Shown one piece after another: positions 33,883 to 42,904 of a DNA stretch of 64,000 bases; within the stretch, counting starts at the first letter, position 1; each line of letters starts with the position of its first letter. The stretch is from Candidatus Gastranaerophilales bacterium (GTDB lineage: Bacteria; Cyanobacteriota; Vampirovibrionia; Gastranaerophilales; Gastranaerophilaceae). The position numbers and the translations under genes are program-made. The notes under the pieces are model-generated. The model searched no databases, had not been told where the DNA came from, and worked only from the letters and a program-made list of their open reading frames with translations. The stretch is taken from positions 156,492 through 220,491 of the forward strand of contig CAJUJH010000003.1 in the NCBI GenBank assembly GCA_910586855.1, given 5' to 3'.

Positions 33883-34253
33883 CTTTTTTAAAGTGTAACC
33901 CTATGGATGGCAATTTTTTTCCAACGCACAATGATGCAGTGCTTAAAACCCTTTAAAATCAATAGTAGCCATAACCATCTGTGTTAAATCCTCACCACCT
34001 AGGCATTATAGCTTGACTTAAAAAATCTCATACCCGCTAAAACCTTTGTATATAAAGAAATACCTGAATCTCATAAATGTCAAACACCCGCCCCGCAAGA
34101 CTCTAACATAAAAACGCATAGAAAGCGTAAAATAGCACCCGCCAAAACCTACTCAAATCCAGCGTTACAAAGTTTACTGCTTGATGCAATATGCATTAAT
34201 ACTGAATTTTTCATTTTTATAAGGTTCTTATTTTCTAACATAATTTAATATAA
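33883..34253. other. Gene-free stretch with short repeats
   Basis: About 370 bases without a credible open frame on either strand. ACCCGCTAAAACCT (34032-34045) recurs as ACCCGCCAAAACCT (34137-34150), 105 bases apart, and CACCCGCC is present again at about 34086. A near-palindrome TTGATGCA/TGCATTAA lies at 34181-34199. Base composition is richer in C than the neighbours, suggesting an eroded gene or repeat remnant rather than a regulatory leader. Confidence 0.45.
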
Positions 34254-34282
34254 TTGGCAAATCCTTTTTTAAAAGTTATAAT
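34254..34282 (+). promoter_or_regulatory. Promoter of the DUF2085 gene pair
   Basis: TTGGCA (34254-34259), 17-base spacer, TATAAT (34277-34282); predicted start near 34289, 26 bases before the coding start. Confidence 0.7.
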
Positions 34283-34314
34283 CTTTATAAAAATAATAAG
34301 AAAGATTTTAATTA

Positions 34315-34776
34315 TTGAAAAATTTTATAAAAAACTTTTTACTGTCATTATTTTGTATTTATAGTTTATATTTTTTACTTGGCAGTATCGCAGCACCAAT
34401 AATGGCATGTCTTACAAAATATGATTTATCCGCAAAATTAACAAGTTTATTTATATATTCCTGTCATCAGCAGCCCGATAGGTCTTTTTGGCTTCTTGGA
34501 TACCCAATAGCCTTATGTTGCCGCTGTCTTGGTTTTTATCTCGGGGTTGCAATATCGACTATAGTAGCACTTATTGGAAAATTTAATCTAAAGTTAAGGT
34601 ATTTTGTCATTTTTTTATTATTTACAACAACAGATATATTTGCAAACTTTATTTGGCACAAAGATACAAGAAACATCACTAGATTTATTACGGGAATTAT
34701 TATGGGGCTATTATTTACAATGGTTCTAAATTATATATGTAACATTAATAGAAGGAAAATGAAAAATGAAAATTAA
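34315..34776 (+). CDS. DUF2085 membrane protein
   Basis: 153 residues, TTG start preceded by AAGAAAGA. Four hydrophobic segments. The DUF2085 signature CHQQPDRSFWLLG followed by CCRCLGFYLG is intact, with cysteine and histidine residues that could bind metal. Members are small bacterial membrane proteins without a known function. The 3' end overlaps the next gene by 11 bases. Confidence 0.8.
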   Translation: MKNFIKNFLLSLFCIYSLYFLLGSIAAPIMACLTKYDLSAKLTSLFIYSCHQQPDRSFWLLGYPIALCCRCLGFYLGVAISTIVALIGKFNLKLRYFVIFLLFTTTDIFANFIWHKDTRNITRFITGIIMGLLFTMVLNYICNINRRKMKNEN

Positions 34777-35383
34777 AAAAATTATTACAAGCATTTTGTT
34801 GCTATTTTTTAGTATATCCTATACTAGCAGCACATTTGCACAAAATAATATGACTTTATATGAATTTTTAAACACAACTGATGAAATTAAAGCATCTTAT
34901 AAATACCCGTCAATGAAATTAGCAGACACAAGCAATACAAATGGAAAGTCCTTACTTAAAGCTCACACTCCAATAATAATAAAATGTGCTGAAACCATTA
35001 CAACAAAAAATATTGTAAGCGGCGGGGAAGTAAAATTTGTTATCCCATCAAATATCACAAGTCCAGATGGTAAAATCTTAATTTCAGCAGGAACACCTGT
35101 AACTGCCCAAATTTCGTTTGCTCAAGATAAAGGTTTTGTAGGCAAATCTGGAGAATTGACTGTAACAGATTTTCACACAACTGCTGTTGATGGCACCTAT
35201 ATACCCCTCTCAGGCTCAATTTCAGCAAGACCAGACGATAAGATGACAGTCTCTATCATTCTAAGCGTTTTAGTATGCCCGCTATTTTTACTAATGAAAG
35301 GCAACGAAGCCCAATTAACAATAGGAACAGCTAAAACAGCCTATACTGTTACCGATGTATATATTAACACGACAAGGCTTTAG
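34766..35383 (+). CDS. Secreted strand-rich protein
   Basis: 205 residues with signal peptide (cleavage after STFA, residue 25). The middle holds regular beta-strand segments (IKCAETITTKNIVSGGEVKF, ISAGTPVTAQISFAQDKGF, GELTVTDFHTTAVDG), and a C-terminal hydrophobic stretch (VSIILSVLVCPLFLLM) may anchor it in a membrane. Overlap with the DUF2085 gene implies translational coupling and perhaps a joint envelope function. No family name can be given. Confidence 0.6.
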   Translation: MKIKKIITSILLLFFSISYTSSTFAQNNMTLYEFLNTTDEIKASYKYPSMKLADTSNTNGKSLLKAHTPIIIKCAETITTKNIVSGGEVKFVIPSNITSPDGKILISAGTPVTAQISFAQDKGFVGKSGELTVTDFHTTAVDGTYIPLSGSISARPDDKMTVSIILSVLVCPLFLLMKGNEAQLTIGTAKTAYTVTDVYINTTRL

Positions 35384-35402
35384 AAATTTAAAAACTATAT
35401 AA

Positions 35403-35434
35403 AAATGCACCTTGCTGGTTTCAAGGTGCATTTT
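35403..35434. terminator. Bidirectional terminator between convergent genes
   Basis: AAATGCACCTTG (35403-35414) pairs with CAAGGTGCATTT (35422-35433); TTTT follows on plus and an A-run precedes it. Serves the secreted-protein gene and lysS. Confidence 0.8.
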
Positions 35435-35445
35435 AATTAAATCTA

Positions 35446-36930
35446 CTACGCTTTTGGGCGCATTGTAGGAAATGCTATAACATCACGTATGGAAGGCGAA
35501 TCTGTTAAAAGCATAACGATTCTGTCAATCCCTATACCCATACCGCCAGCTGGTGGCATACCCACTTCAAGCGCTTCAATAAAGTCTTCATCAATAGGCA
35601 TAGCTTCTTCATCCCCGGCTGCCTTTGCTTTTGCCTGCGCCTCAAATCTGTTCCTTTGGTCAATCGGGTCAGTCAATTCTGAAAACGCATTTGAAACTTC
35701 CCAGCCGTTTATTCTGGTTTCAAATCTTTCAGTTAACCTTGGATTATCCCTGTGCACCTTGGCTAGAGGCGAAATATCTCTTGGATAATCAAGGATATGC
35801 ACCGGCTGAATTAATTTTGGCTCAACCTTTTCTTCAAAGATTTTATCCAAAATTTTACCCCAGGTATCTGATTCTTCAACTTCAATACCCATCTTTTTAG
35901 CCTCAGCGCCAGCTTCTTCAACAGTTAGAAGTTCATTAAAATCAATTCCAGTATATTCTTTAATGGCACCGAGCATGGTCTTCCTATCCCAAGGCGGTGT
36001 TAAATCAAGCTCTTTACCTTGATAATTAATCTTAGTAGTGCCCAAAACATCCATAGCAACAGAAGCTATCATATTTTCCATCAGTACCATCATATCATTA
36101 TAATCAGCATACGCCTGATATAACTCCATCATAGTAAATTCAGGGTTATGGCGGATATCTATACCTTCATTTCTAAAATTGCGGTTAAGTTCAAAAATTT
36201 TCTCATTTAAGCCGCCAACTAATAATCTTTTTAAGTGCAATTCAGGTGCAATTCTTAAAAACATCGGCATAGAAAGTGCATTGTGAAAAGTTTCAAAAGG
36301 TCTTGCAGTGGCGCCTCCTGCCTGCGTTTGAAGCATAGGAGTTTCTACTTCCAAAAACCCTTCTTTAATTAAATATTCCCTGATTTTTTGAATAATAAGG
36401 CTTCTTTTTTTAAATGTATCACGCACATCCTGATTTACAACCAAATCAAGATATCTTTTTCTGTATCTGGTATCCACATCTACAAGCCCATGGAACTTTT
36501 CAGGCAATGGTCTAAGCGCCTTTGATAATAATTTTAAATCCAAAGATTTAATACTAAGTTCACCCCTCGGGGTTCTTCTTATGGTTCCAGAAAAACCCAC
36601 AATATCGCCTACATCAATTAATTTTAAAATTGCAAGCTTATCTTCGGATAAATTATCCTTATGAGAAAATATCTGAATTTTTCCGGATGAATCCATAAGG
36701 TCAATAAACATCCCTGTATTTCTCATTGCCATAACACGACCTGCAACAGAATAGCTGTCTTCTGTTTCTTGTCCTGCTTCAAGGTTTTCGTACCTTTTTT
36801 GCAATTCATTTGCCGAAATATTTCTATCATATGAATAAGGATACGGATTTATGCCTTTATCAATTAAATCGGTAAGCTTTTGGATTCTGCCCTCTCTAAT
36901 TGCATCAAGTGTATTATTTGTCGATTCCAT
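35446..36930 (-). CDS. lysS: Lysyl-tRNA synthetase, class II
   Basis: 494 residues; charges tRNA-Lys. The N-terminal OB-fold anticodon-binding domain covers about 60-150 (YSVAGRVMAMRNTGMFIDL). Class II motif 1 lies near 190, motif 2 near 250 (FELNRNFRNEGIDIRHNPEF) and motif 3 near the C terminus (GMPPAGGMGIGIDRIVML). AGGAGT precedes the ATG. Full length and intact. Confidence 0.95.
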   Translation of the reverse strand: MESTNNTLDAIREGRIQKLTDLIDKGINPYPYSYDRNISANELQKRYENLEAGQETEDSYSVAGRVMAMRNTGMFIDLMDSSGKIQIFSHKDNLSEDKLAILKLIDVGDIVGFSGTIRRTPRGELSIKSLDLKLLSKALRPLPEKFHGLVDVDTRYRKRYLDLVVNQDVRDTFKKRSLIIQKIREYLIKEGFLEVETPMLQTQAGGATARPFETFHNALSMPMFLRIAPELHLKRLLVGGLNEKIFELNRNFRNEGIDIRHNPEFTMMELYQAYADYNDMMVLMENMIASVAMDVLGTTKINYQGKELDLTPPWDRKTMLGAIKEYTGIDFNELLTVEEAGAEAKKMGIEVEESDTWGKILDKIFEEKVEPKLIQPVHILDYPRDISPLAKVHRDNPRLTERFETRINGWEVSNAFSELTDPIDQRNRFEAQAKAKAAGDEEAMPIDEDFIEALEVGMPPAGGMGIGIDRIVMLLTDSPSIRDVIAFPTMRPKA

Positions 36931-37071
36931 TTTTCACTCCTAAAAAATAATTTATATATAAAAAAATTATAATTGAAACATAAAAGATGGTAAACCATAT
37001 ATTAAGGGCAATAAGGTGCAATTGCATATAAACAAAAACAACTAAACAAACGGTAAAATATTTATTTGCAT

Positions 37072-37105
37072 AAAAAAACGGGCGCAAAGGTTACAAATTG
37101 CGCCC
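37072..37105 (-). terminator. Terminator of the glycine-rich prepilin gene
   Basis: On the minus strand GGGCGCAA/TTGCGCCC with a 10-base loop is followed by seven T, ~30 bases after the stop codon. Confidence 0.85.
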
Positions 37106-37136
37106 TTGAAAAGTTGTTCATCTAAAATTTTGTACT

Positions 37137-39656
37137 TTAACTTCCTTCGTTATACCAGTAAATACACACATAGCCATTCATACCATCCCCGCCTTTACCG
37201 GAACCCAATTCTCTTATCCATCCGCCTCCGCCGCCTCCGGCGCCTGCTTTACCATATGAAGCATTTGCAGTATTTTGTATATCTTTAGCATTAGGAGTTA
37301 CCGTATCTTCATAAACAAAGCCTTCGCCATTTATTCTTTTAGCATCTGTTTCACTTACCTTGCAAACACCTTTTGTTTCGTCTTCTTCTACATATAACCC
37401 GCCGCAGGCTCCTTTTGTTCCCGTACCGCTTGTTCCGCCTCTTCCGCCGATAGTTTTATTGCCCGCAATACCATTGCTGCCATTTAATATTACTTTTTTA
37501 GAATTATTATAGTTTTTAACCGCACTATTGATTTCTTTATTTATATCAACAAACAGTCCTTCTTTCCCGCCAATTGGAAATACTCCGGCACCAGCTGCAG
37601 ATGAAGCCGGTGTTCCCTTCTTCCCGCCTTTCCCGCCAGGAACACTAAATGTTCTTGTATCAGTATTGCATTTAACGGATGATTCCTGCCCGTCATATCC
37701 ATCATTATCTACATTTCCGCCCTTGCCGCCTTTGCCCATGGTTAAAGTGCATTCAGCTGCTTTTCCAACCTGTAAATCTTTTATTACAGCAATACTTCCG
37801 GCCCCTCCGCCGCCTCCGCCTGCTGCGGCATATTCATTGTTATAGGTAATTTTTGCAAGACCCCCAGCCCCATTGCCGCCTTTGCCTGTTATTATTTTGT
37901 CATTATAGTCATATATTGAACTTCCTCCGCCGCCTCCGGCACCATATGAAGTTGCAGCCGGACTTCCGCCGTTTAATGCCGAAACACTTACTCCGCTGCC
38001 ACCTGCACCACGCGCCGTTGTTGATATAATAGGAGAATTAGCTCCATCACCGCCTTTGGCATAAGGAGCAGAAGCGTTACTTCCCCATACAATATCGCCT
38101 TTATCACCAATAAGCGTCCATTTTGTACATGCACCATTTGTCCATACAGCTCCATCAGTAGTATACTGACAGCCTGATGTAGCTTCATTAGGAAATGAAG
38201 ATGAATTTGCAGCAGCAGCACCTGTTGGTGTAATATTTTGTGCAACCCTGCCTGAATTACCGCCTGATACCCTTGCACCATATATAATTTCTCCGGTTTG
38301 TTTTTTAATTATTACCAATGAATGATTCCCTGCCGTGCCGTCACTTGCTTTTGTATTATTGGAAGCCGCCCCGCTGCCGCCGGTACCGGCTTTCCCTGCG
38401 GTTAGTTCTATTGTTCCGCCGATTCCTGCTTGTTTTACATATTCCGTTATATCTAAATCTATAAGTGAGGCACCTGCAGACCCCCCGGCTCCCGAATAGG
38501 ATTTAAAGAGATTAGTTTTCTCAAGAGTGCATCGGGCAGAAAAAGCAGAAGCAACATTTGCGCTAAAAGGACCATATAATCCGTTTCCTCCAATTGAAGG
38601 TTTAACCAGCATCCATATCATTTTCTGCTCTTTAACCCATAACCCGCTTGGATAGCAAATATTGGTATGATCTTCATAATCACTTCCCCAGCAGCGTTCA
38701 GTCGCTAATCCGCACAAATCTACACCGGATAAATAATCACCCGAACAAAGAAATGCACCCTTGCCGCCTAAAATTGAAATATTACTGTTATACGTATCTT
38801 TCAAATAAGTAACTTGATTACTGTTTGGAAGCGACCAATTCACAGACTGCACCCCAGATGGAACATATGTAAAATCATTACATCCTGTTTCCGCTGCTTT
38901 ATATTGGCATACGGTTCTTGCACAAGAATTGTATCCTGCAGCTGATGCACACTGTTCGGGATTTGCGGTTAGATGAGTATTATCATAAGCATACCAGCAG
39001 CACATACCTTTTTGGGAGCTTCCGCATTTTGAATCCCAGGAAGCCGAAACATCATATGCCCCATAATATGCACAACTTGGACATTTTGGTATATAATCTT
39101 GCGTTCTTTGCTGAATATTATTCCTATGTTCGCCTACATTAAATTGAGTTATGCAAAATGGTTTTACGGTTGAGCTTCCTTTAAATTCATAAGTTCCGTT
39201 CGGGCAGACTGATACATACCCCGCACCGCCCGCACCTCCTCCGCCGCCGCCGGCTAGCGTCACCTTAACATCTGTCATATATTCGGTTATGTTTATAGTT
39301 GTTTTATTGTCTGCTGAAGTAGTGCCTGCAACCTGTACGGGATTTGCGGCTATTTTATTTGTACTTGTAGCTCCGGCTCCGCCGCCTCCGCCGGATGCTA
39401 TAATAAAGCTTGCAGAATATACATCATTAACACTTACATTTACAGAAGCTTGAGCATCATTATATGAAAAACACTGCATATCAGCCGGAGCCTTATATGT
39501 TTCCCCTAATCCGTTAACTTTAATGTTTTCATTCATTCTCTTTGTCATAACAGGAGCCAATGCCACCATTAAAAGAGAGGCGACAAGAAGCGCCATAAGC
39601 ATTTCAATGAGGGAGAAGGCAGAGGCAATTTTATTATATTTAAAGGCATTATTCAT
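37137..39656 (-). CDS. Giant glycine-rich prepilin-like protein
   Basis: 839 residues. The N terminus is a type IV prepilin leader: basic start, then SA|FSLIEMLMALLVASLL with cleavage expected after Ala13, Phe14 as +1 and Glu18 as the conserved +5 glutamate. Alanine replaces the usual glycine at -1. The remainder is dominated by GGGGGAG-type runs separated by strand segments (MTDVKVTLAGGGGGGAGG), plus a cysteine-rich block of over ten Cys at about 165-260. Ordinary pilins are 120-200 residues, so this is a pilin-anchored fibre or adhesin. AAAGGAG precedes the ATG. Divergent from a ribbon-helix-helix regulator; its own terminator follows. A related gene begins at 61816. Confidence 0.8.
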   Translation of the reverse strand: MNNAFKYNKIASAFSLIEMLMALLVASLLMVALAPVMTKRMNENIKVNGLGETYKAPADMQCFSYNDAQASVNVSVNDVYSASFIIASGGGGGAGATSTNKIAANPVQVAGTTSADNKTTINITEYMTDVKVTLAGGGGGGAGGAGYVSVCPNGTYEFKGSSTVKPFCITQFNVGEHRNNIQQRTQDYIPKCPSCAYYGAYDVSASWDSKCGSSQKGMCCWYAYDNTHLTANPEQCASAAGYNSCARTVCQYKAAETGCNDFTYVPSGVQSVNWSLPNSNQVTYLKDTYNSNISILGGKGAFLCSGDYLSGVDLCGLATERCWGSDYEDHTNICYPSGLWVKEQKMIWMLVKPSIGGNGLYGPFSANVASAFSARCTLEKTNLFKSYSGAGGSAGASLIDLDITEYVKQAGIGGTIELTAGKAGTGGSGAASNNTKASDGTAGNHSLVIIKKQTGEIIYGARVSGGNSGRVAQNITPTGAAAANSSSFPNEATSGCQYTTDGAVWTNGACTKWTLIGDKGDIVWGSNASAPYAKGGDGANSPIISTTARGAGGSGVSVSALNGGSPAATSYGAGGGGGSSIYDYNDKIITGKGGNGAGGLAKITYNNEYAAAGGGGGGAGSIAVIKDLQVGKAAECTLTMGKGGKGGNVDNDGYDGQESSVKCNTDTRTFSVPGGKGGKKGTPASSAAGAGVFPIGGKEGLFVDINKEINSAVKNYNNSKKVILNGSNGIAGNKTIGGRGGTSGTGTKGACGGLYVEEDETKGVCKVSETDAKRINGEGFVYEDTVTPNAKDIQNTANASYGKAGAGGGGGGWIRELGSGKGGDGMNGYVCIYWYNEGS

Positions 39657-39712
39657 ATTTTCTCCTTTTAATAAAAGTATTCATGGAAATAATAACATAT
39701 TTTAGTGTAAAT

Positions 39713-39790
39713 TGCACTTATTTTTTTAAGTGTACATATGGGGTATATAAATATATCAGAAATGCACATAAAATATAAAAGAGGTGTGCA
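39713..39790. promoter_or_regulatory. Inverted repeats in the prepilin/RHH divergent promoter region
   Basis: TGCACTT (39713-39719) faces AAGTGTACA (39728-39736), and TGCACA (39763-39768) faces TGTGCA (39785-39790). The last half-site adjoins the Shine-Dalgarno of the RHH gene. Such paired half-sites suit a ribbon-helix-helix dimer and would allow autorepression and control of the prepilin gene. Confidence 0.45.
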
Positions 39791-39793
39791 ATT

Positions 39794-39955
39794 ATGTTTA
39801 AAGTCGAAAAACCGGAAATGGTAAATAAAACATTCAGACTTCCCGTAAAACTAATACAGGAATTACAAATTATTGCACAAGAACAGGGGGTTTCTTTAAA
39901 TAATTTAGTCCAGCAATGCTGTGAATATGCACTAAAACATCTTGATAAAGAATAA
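39794..39955 (+). CDS. Arc/CopG-like ribbon-helix-helix protein
   Basis: 53 residues, with GAGGTG upstream. A beta strand NKTFRLPVKLI is followed by two helices (QELQIIAQEQ, SLNNLVQQCCEYAL), the standard RHH layout of Arc/CopG/MetJ repressors. It is divergent from the 839-residue prepilin-like gene and adjacent to two inverted repeats. Its likely role is an autoregulated repressor of that surface protein; this is inferred from position. Confidence 0.75.
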   Translation: MFKVEKPEMVNKTFRLPVKLIQELQIIAQEQGVSLNNLVQQCCEYALKHLDKE

Positions 39956-39964
39956 AAAATAGTT

Positions 39965-40000
39965 AAAAAAAGACCTCGGCTTTAACACTGAGGTCTTTTT
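39965..40000. terminator. Bidirectional terminator
   Basis: AAAAGACCTC pairs with GAGGTCTTTT across a 12-base loop, with A-run and T-run on opposite sides. Serves the RHH gene and the convergent phosphorylase gene. Confidence 0.85.
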
Positions 40001-40025
40001 AAGTTTTGTATAAGATTATGCAACC

Positions 40026-41720
40026 TTACTTAATGTTTGAATAAGTCCAAGCATCAAGATTTGGATTTTCTGCCATTTTAGAATCATCCTCTTCTTCCAT
40101 ACCAGCTTGAGTGCCAGCGTGAGCAATAGGTTTATATAATCTGTTATAGTATTCAATAACCATTCTATCAGAATTGAAATAAGCTTCAGATGTTCTGATT
40201 GCTTGTCTCATTAATCTTGCCCACTCTTGTTTATTTTCATAATAAGTAGGTATAATTTCATTTTCTAATGTGCTCATTACACATTGATGGTCTTTCCAGT
40301 GTCTTTCTTCCCAAGGAATATCATCGTCTAAGCCTGGGTATTCAACAGTGTAACCATTGATTCCAGGGAATGTACCTTCAACTGTCCAACCGTCAAATGT
40401 TGAGAAGTGCAATGCACCGTTCATATTTGCGCTCATACCTGAAGTACCTGAAGCTTCAAAAGGTCTAAGCGGAGTATTTAACCAGATGTCAGTACCTTTT
40501 TTAAGTCTTGCAGAAAGCGCTAATTCATACCCGGGAAGCACTACTACGTTTTTCATGCTGTAAGATTCTTTTAAAATCTTATTGAACATTTCTTTGCCCA
40601 TAGTATCATCCGGATGGAATTTACCTGCAAAAATCAATTGAACTTTGTTTTCGTTTAATAATTTTTCAATACGCGGTTTATCCATTAAGATAAGCCATGC
40701 TCTTTTGTAATCAGCAAATCTTCTTGCCCAAGTAATTGTTAACACATTCGGGTCAAATCTTTTGCCTTGTGTATCTGAAATGTATTGGAATAAATCCTTT
40801 TTCATTTCATATTTTGCATTTAATAATTCATCACTGCTGTGAGCATTTGTAATTCTGGAATCCTGCCAGTAGTGTTGGTTAACAGCGTTAGTAATAGCTT
40901 TAATCGGGCATTTTCCGCCAACCCAATCCCACATTTTCTTAGCAACAAGACCATGTAATTGAGATACAGCATTTGCAATTCTGCTCATTCTAAGTGCTGC
41001 AACTGTTAGAGAGAAGTTTTCTCCGCCAAGTTCAACCGCAACTTCGCGTGAAGCACCTGCAAAGAAACCGCCTTCAACAAGAGTATCAACCCAGTGTACT
41101 TCATTACCGGCTGCAACAGGTGTGTGAGTAGTAAATACAACTCTTTTCTTAACTTCTTTAAGATTGCCGTTATATTGTCTCAATAATTCAAATGCAGCAG
41201 GAAGAGCATGACCTTCGTTCATATGAACTACATCAAAGTTGTAGCCAACTTCTTGAAGGATTCTAACACCTCCGATACCAAGAACTGTTTCTTGGGCAAC
41301 ACGGATTTTTTCATCCCCGTCATAAAGTTTATGGCATATTCTTCTTGCCCATTCAGAGTTGCCGTCAACATCTGTTGTTAAAAGATATACAGGGCATGAA
41401 CCAAATAATTCGGGTTCTACTCTATAAGCTTTAACTATAACATCCTCGCCGAAAACATTTACTGTTGTCTGAACATTTAAATCTGTTAAAAAGTCATAAT
41501 GTTTTCTGATATATGCAACTTCAACTTCACCATTTTCATTGATTCTTTGGTCATAATAACCATAAGACCAAAGCATTGTAACACCAACCATAGGCATTTG
41601 AAGGTAACCTGCAGATTGCATATGTGAACCTGCTAAAAATCCTAAACCACCTGAATAAGTCGCTAATGACTGGTCTAAAGCGATTTCCATTGAAAAGTAT
41701 GCTACGTTAGGTAATGACAT
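40026..41720 (-). CDS. glgP: Alpha-glucan phosphorylase homologue lacking the cofactor lysine
   Basis: 564 residues, matching the short GT35 phosphorylase type. Conserved: N-terminal AYFSMEIALDQSLATYSGGLG, VVHMNEGHALPAAF (His near 166), the catalytic-site block TWARRFADYKRAW (330-342) and LIFAGKFHPDD with Lys367. The PLP-binding block reads EASGTSGMSANMNGALHF, where the family pattern requires Lys after Met; here residue 430 is Ser (codon 40431-40433). Without a Schiff-base lysine the enzyme should not hold pyridoxal phosphate normally and may be regulatory or a different glycosyltransferase. It is otherwise intact, so not a decaying gene. No glycogen genes adjoin. Confidence 0.85.
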   Translation of the reverse strand: MSLPNVAYFSMEIALDQSLATYSGGLGFLAGSHMQSAGYLQMPMVGVTMLWSYGYYDQRINENGEVEVAYIRKHYDFLTDLNVQTTVNVFGEDVIVKAYRVEPELFGSCPVYLLTTDVDGNSEWARRICHKLYDGDEKIRVAQETVLGIGGVRILQEVGYNFDVVHMNEGHALPAAFELLRQYNGNLKEVKKRVVFTTHTPVAAGNEVHWVDTLVEGGFFAGASREVAVELGGENFSLTVAALRMSRIANAVSQLHGLVAKKMWDWVGGKCPIKAITNAVNQHYWQDSRITNAHSSDELLNAKYEMKKDLFQYISDTQGKRFDPNVLTITWARRFADYKRAWLILMDKPRIEKLLNENKVQLIFAGKFHPDDTMGKEMFNKILKESYSMKNVVVLPGYELALSARLKKGTDIWLNTPLRPFEASGTSGMSANMNGALHFSTFDGWTVEGTFPGINGYTVEYPGLDDDIPWEERHWKDHQCVMSTLENEIIPTYYENKQEWARLMRQAIRTSEAYFNSDRMVIEYYNRLYKPIAHAGTQAGMEEEDDSKMAENPNLDAWTYSNIK

Positions 41721-41956
41721 AATTGTGTCCTCTATTATCTAAACTACTACTATAACAAAATACTAACACAAACATTTTTCTATATCCCATGCAAGATAAA
41801 AACTAATACTTTTGTATTAATTATTTTGCCTTAACAATTATATTTAAAAAAGAGAGAATTTCCATTACTTGAAATTTTCTTTGCAACAAAACTTAATATA
41901 ATACGCGCAATCCGGCAAAGGGCAATGTAATTATTTTGAAATTCAACTTTTTTTAT

Positions 41957-42733
41957 TTAATAAAAGCCCAGGATAAACCATTCTTGCATACTCTCCAAGC
42001 CTTTGTTTTGGTATTCCGTAGAGTATATTTCTCTTGGTGCAAATACAAAACCTGTTTCCATTATATAATTTTCAGGGTTATATTTTTCACCCTTTTCTAA
42101 TTTTTCAAGCATAAATAATTTCTTATGAAATTTTTCAAACTTTTCCGCATCATCGGCATAAATATTTCTAAACCTTATAACCGCTTCTTGCTTATAATCT
42201 GCAAAGCCAATCCAGGGGTCAATTACAATATCCTTCTCATCCCTGCAGTTTAAATCAGTTACGGCAAAAGAATGGTCAAGTGGGTCTTCACTTTCATATT
42301 CAACTTTTCCAGTTTCTTTATTTATAAATTTGATTTCATACCTTAAATTCACCCGTTCACTGTTATAATAACCATTTGCACAAAGTGCTGCCACAGCTGC
42401 TTTTGCATATTCCATACAGTTACCAAGCCTTGTATGTTCAGATAAATCTAAATCATCTGCATATAAAATACCAATCCCATTTCCCGTTTCATTTAAAACA
42501 TCTGCTGCATATCGTGTAGCAAGTATAACATGCTTCAATTTATCAGCAACTTTCCTTGCTTTAATTTTATATTCATAATTATTGCTGGCATCACAATAAT
42601 CATCAATACGGCTTGAACTTACAAAATTAAAGCTATTATTTGCCCTCCTTTGTATGTTGTCAGCTTTTCTTATTTCTTCATTCCTTGCACAAAAACGGGG
42701 TGTAATTGAGCAATTATTAAACGATATTCTCAT
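41957..42733 (-). CDS. Papain/transglutaminase-like protein, possible effector
   Basis: 258 residues, no signal peptide. A candidate Cys-His-Asp triad is visible: Cys106 at the start of a helix (GNCMEYAKAAVAAL), His154 at the start of a strand (DHSFAVTD) and Asp172 (VIDPWIG). This order and context fit the papain-like/transglutaminase fold used by YopT-type proteases and related toxins. The N terminus MRISFNNCSITPRFCAR resembles leaders of other orphan proteins here. Isolated gene with 235-bp and ~170-bp flanks. Substrate and localisation unknown; the triad is read from motif context. Confidence 0.6.
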   Translation of the reverse strand: MRISFNNCSITPRFCARNEEIRKADNIQRRANNSFNFVSSSRIDDYCDASNNYEYKIKARKVADKLKHVILATRYAADVLNETGNGIGILYADDLDLSEHTRLGNCMEYAKAAVAALCANGYYNSERVNLRYEIKFINKETGKVEYESEDPLDHSFAVTDLNCRDEKDIVIDPWIGFADYKQEAVIRFRNIYADDAEKFEKFHKKLFMLEKLEKGEKYNPENYIMETGFVFAPREIYSTEYQNKGLESMQEWFILGFY

Positions 42734-42904
42734 AAAGTTTTAAAACCTGAAAATAAAAATGTTTGCAGATAAATTTTCTTTTAAAATAATTAAAATTTTG
42801 CCTGTACTGAAAAAATTTAGTATATATAAATGGGCTTATTGACCAATTTTATAAATGGTGAAAAAATAAATTACATTACTAAATTTATAATAAGGATTAA
42901 AAAT

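Noticed and set aside
33883..34253. tRNA or other known structural RNA in the gap
   Set aside because: No T-loop GTTCRANYC or CCA-end pattern was found on either strand.
37528..39142. Several open frames opposite the glycine-rich prepilin gene
   Set aside because: They are proline- or histidine-rich mirror frames created by GGN codons on the coding strand and lack ribosome binding sites.
37988..39400. Glycine-rich runs read as a possible tandem DNA repeat or CRISPR-like array
   Set aside because: The runs vary in length and codon choice and there is no regular spacer; they are coding.
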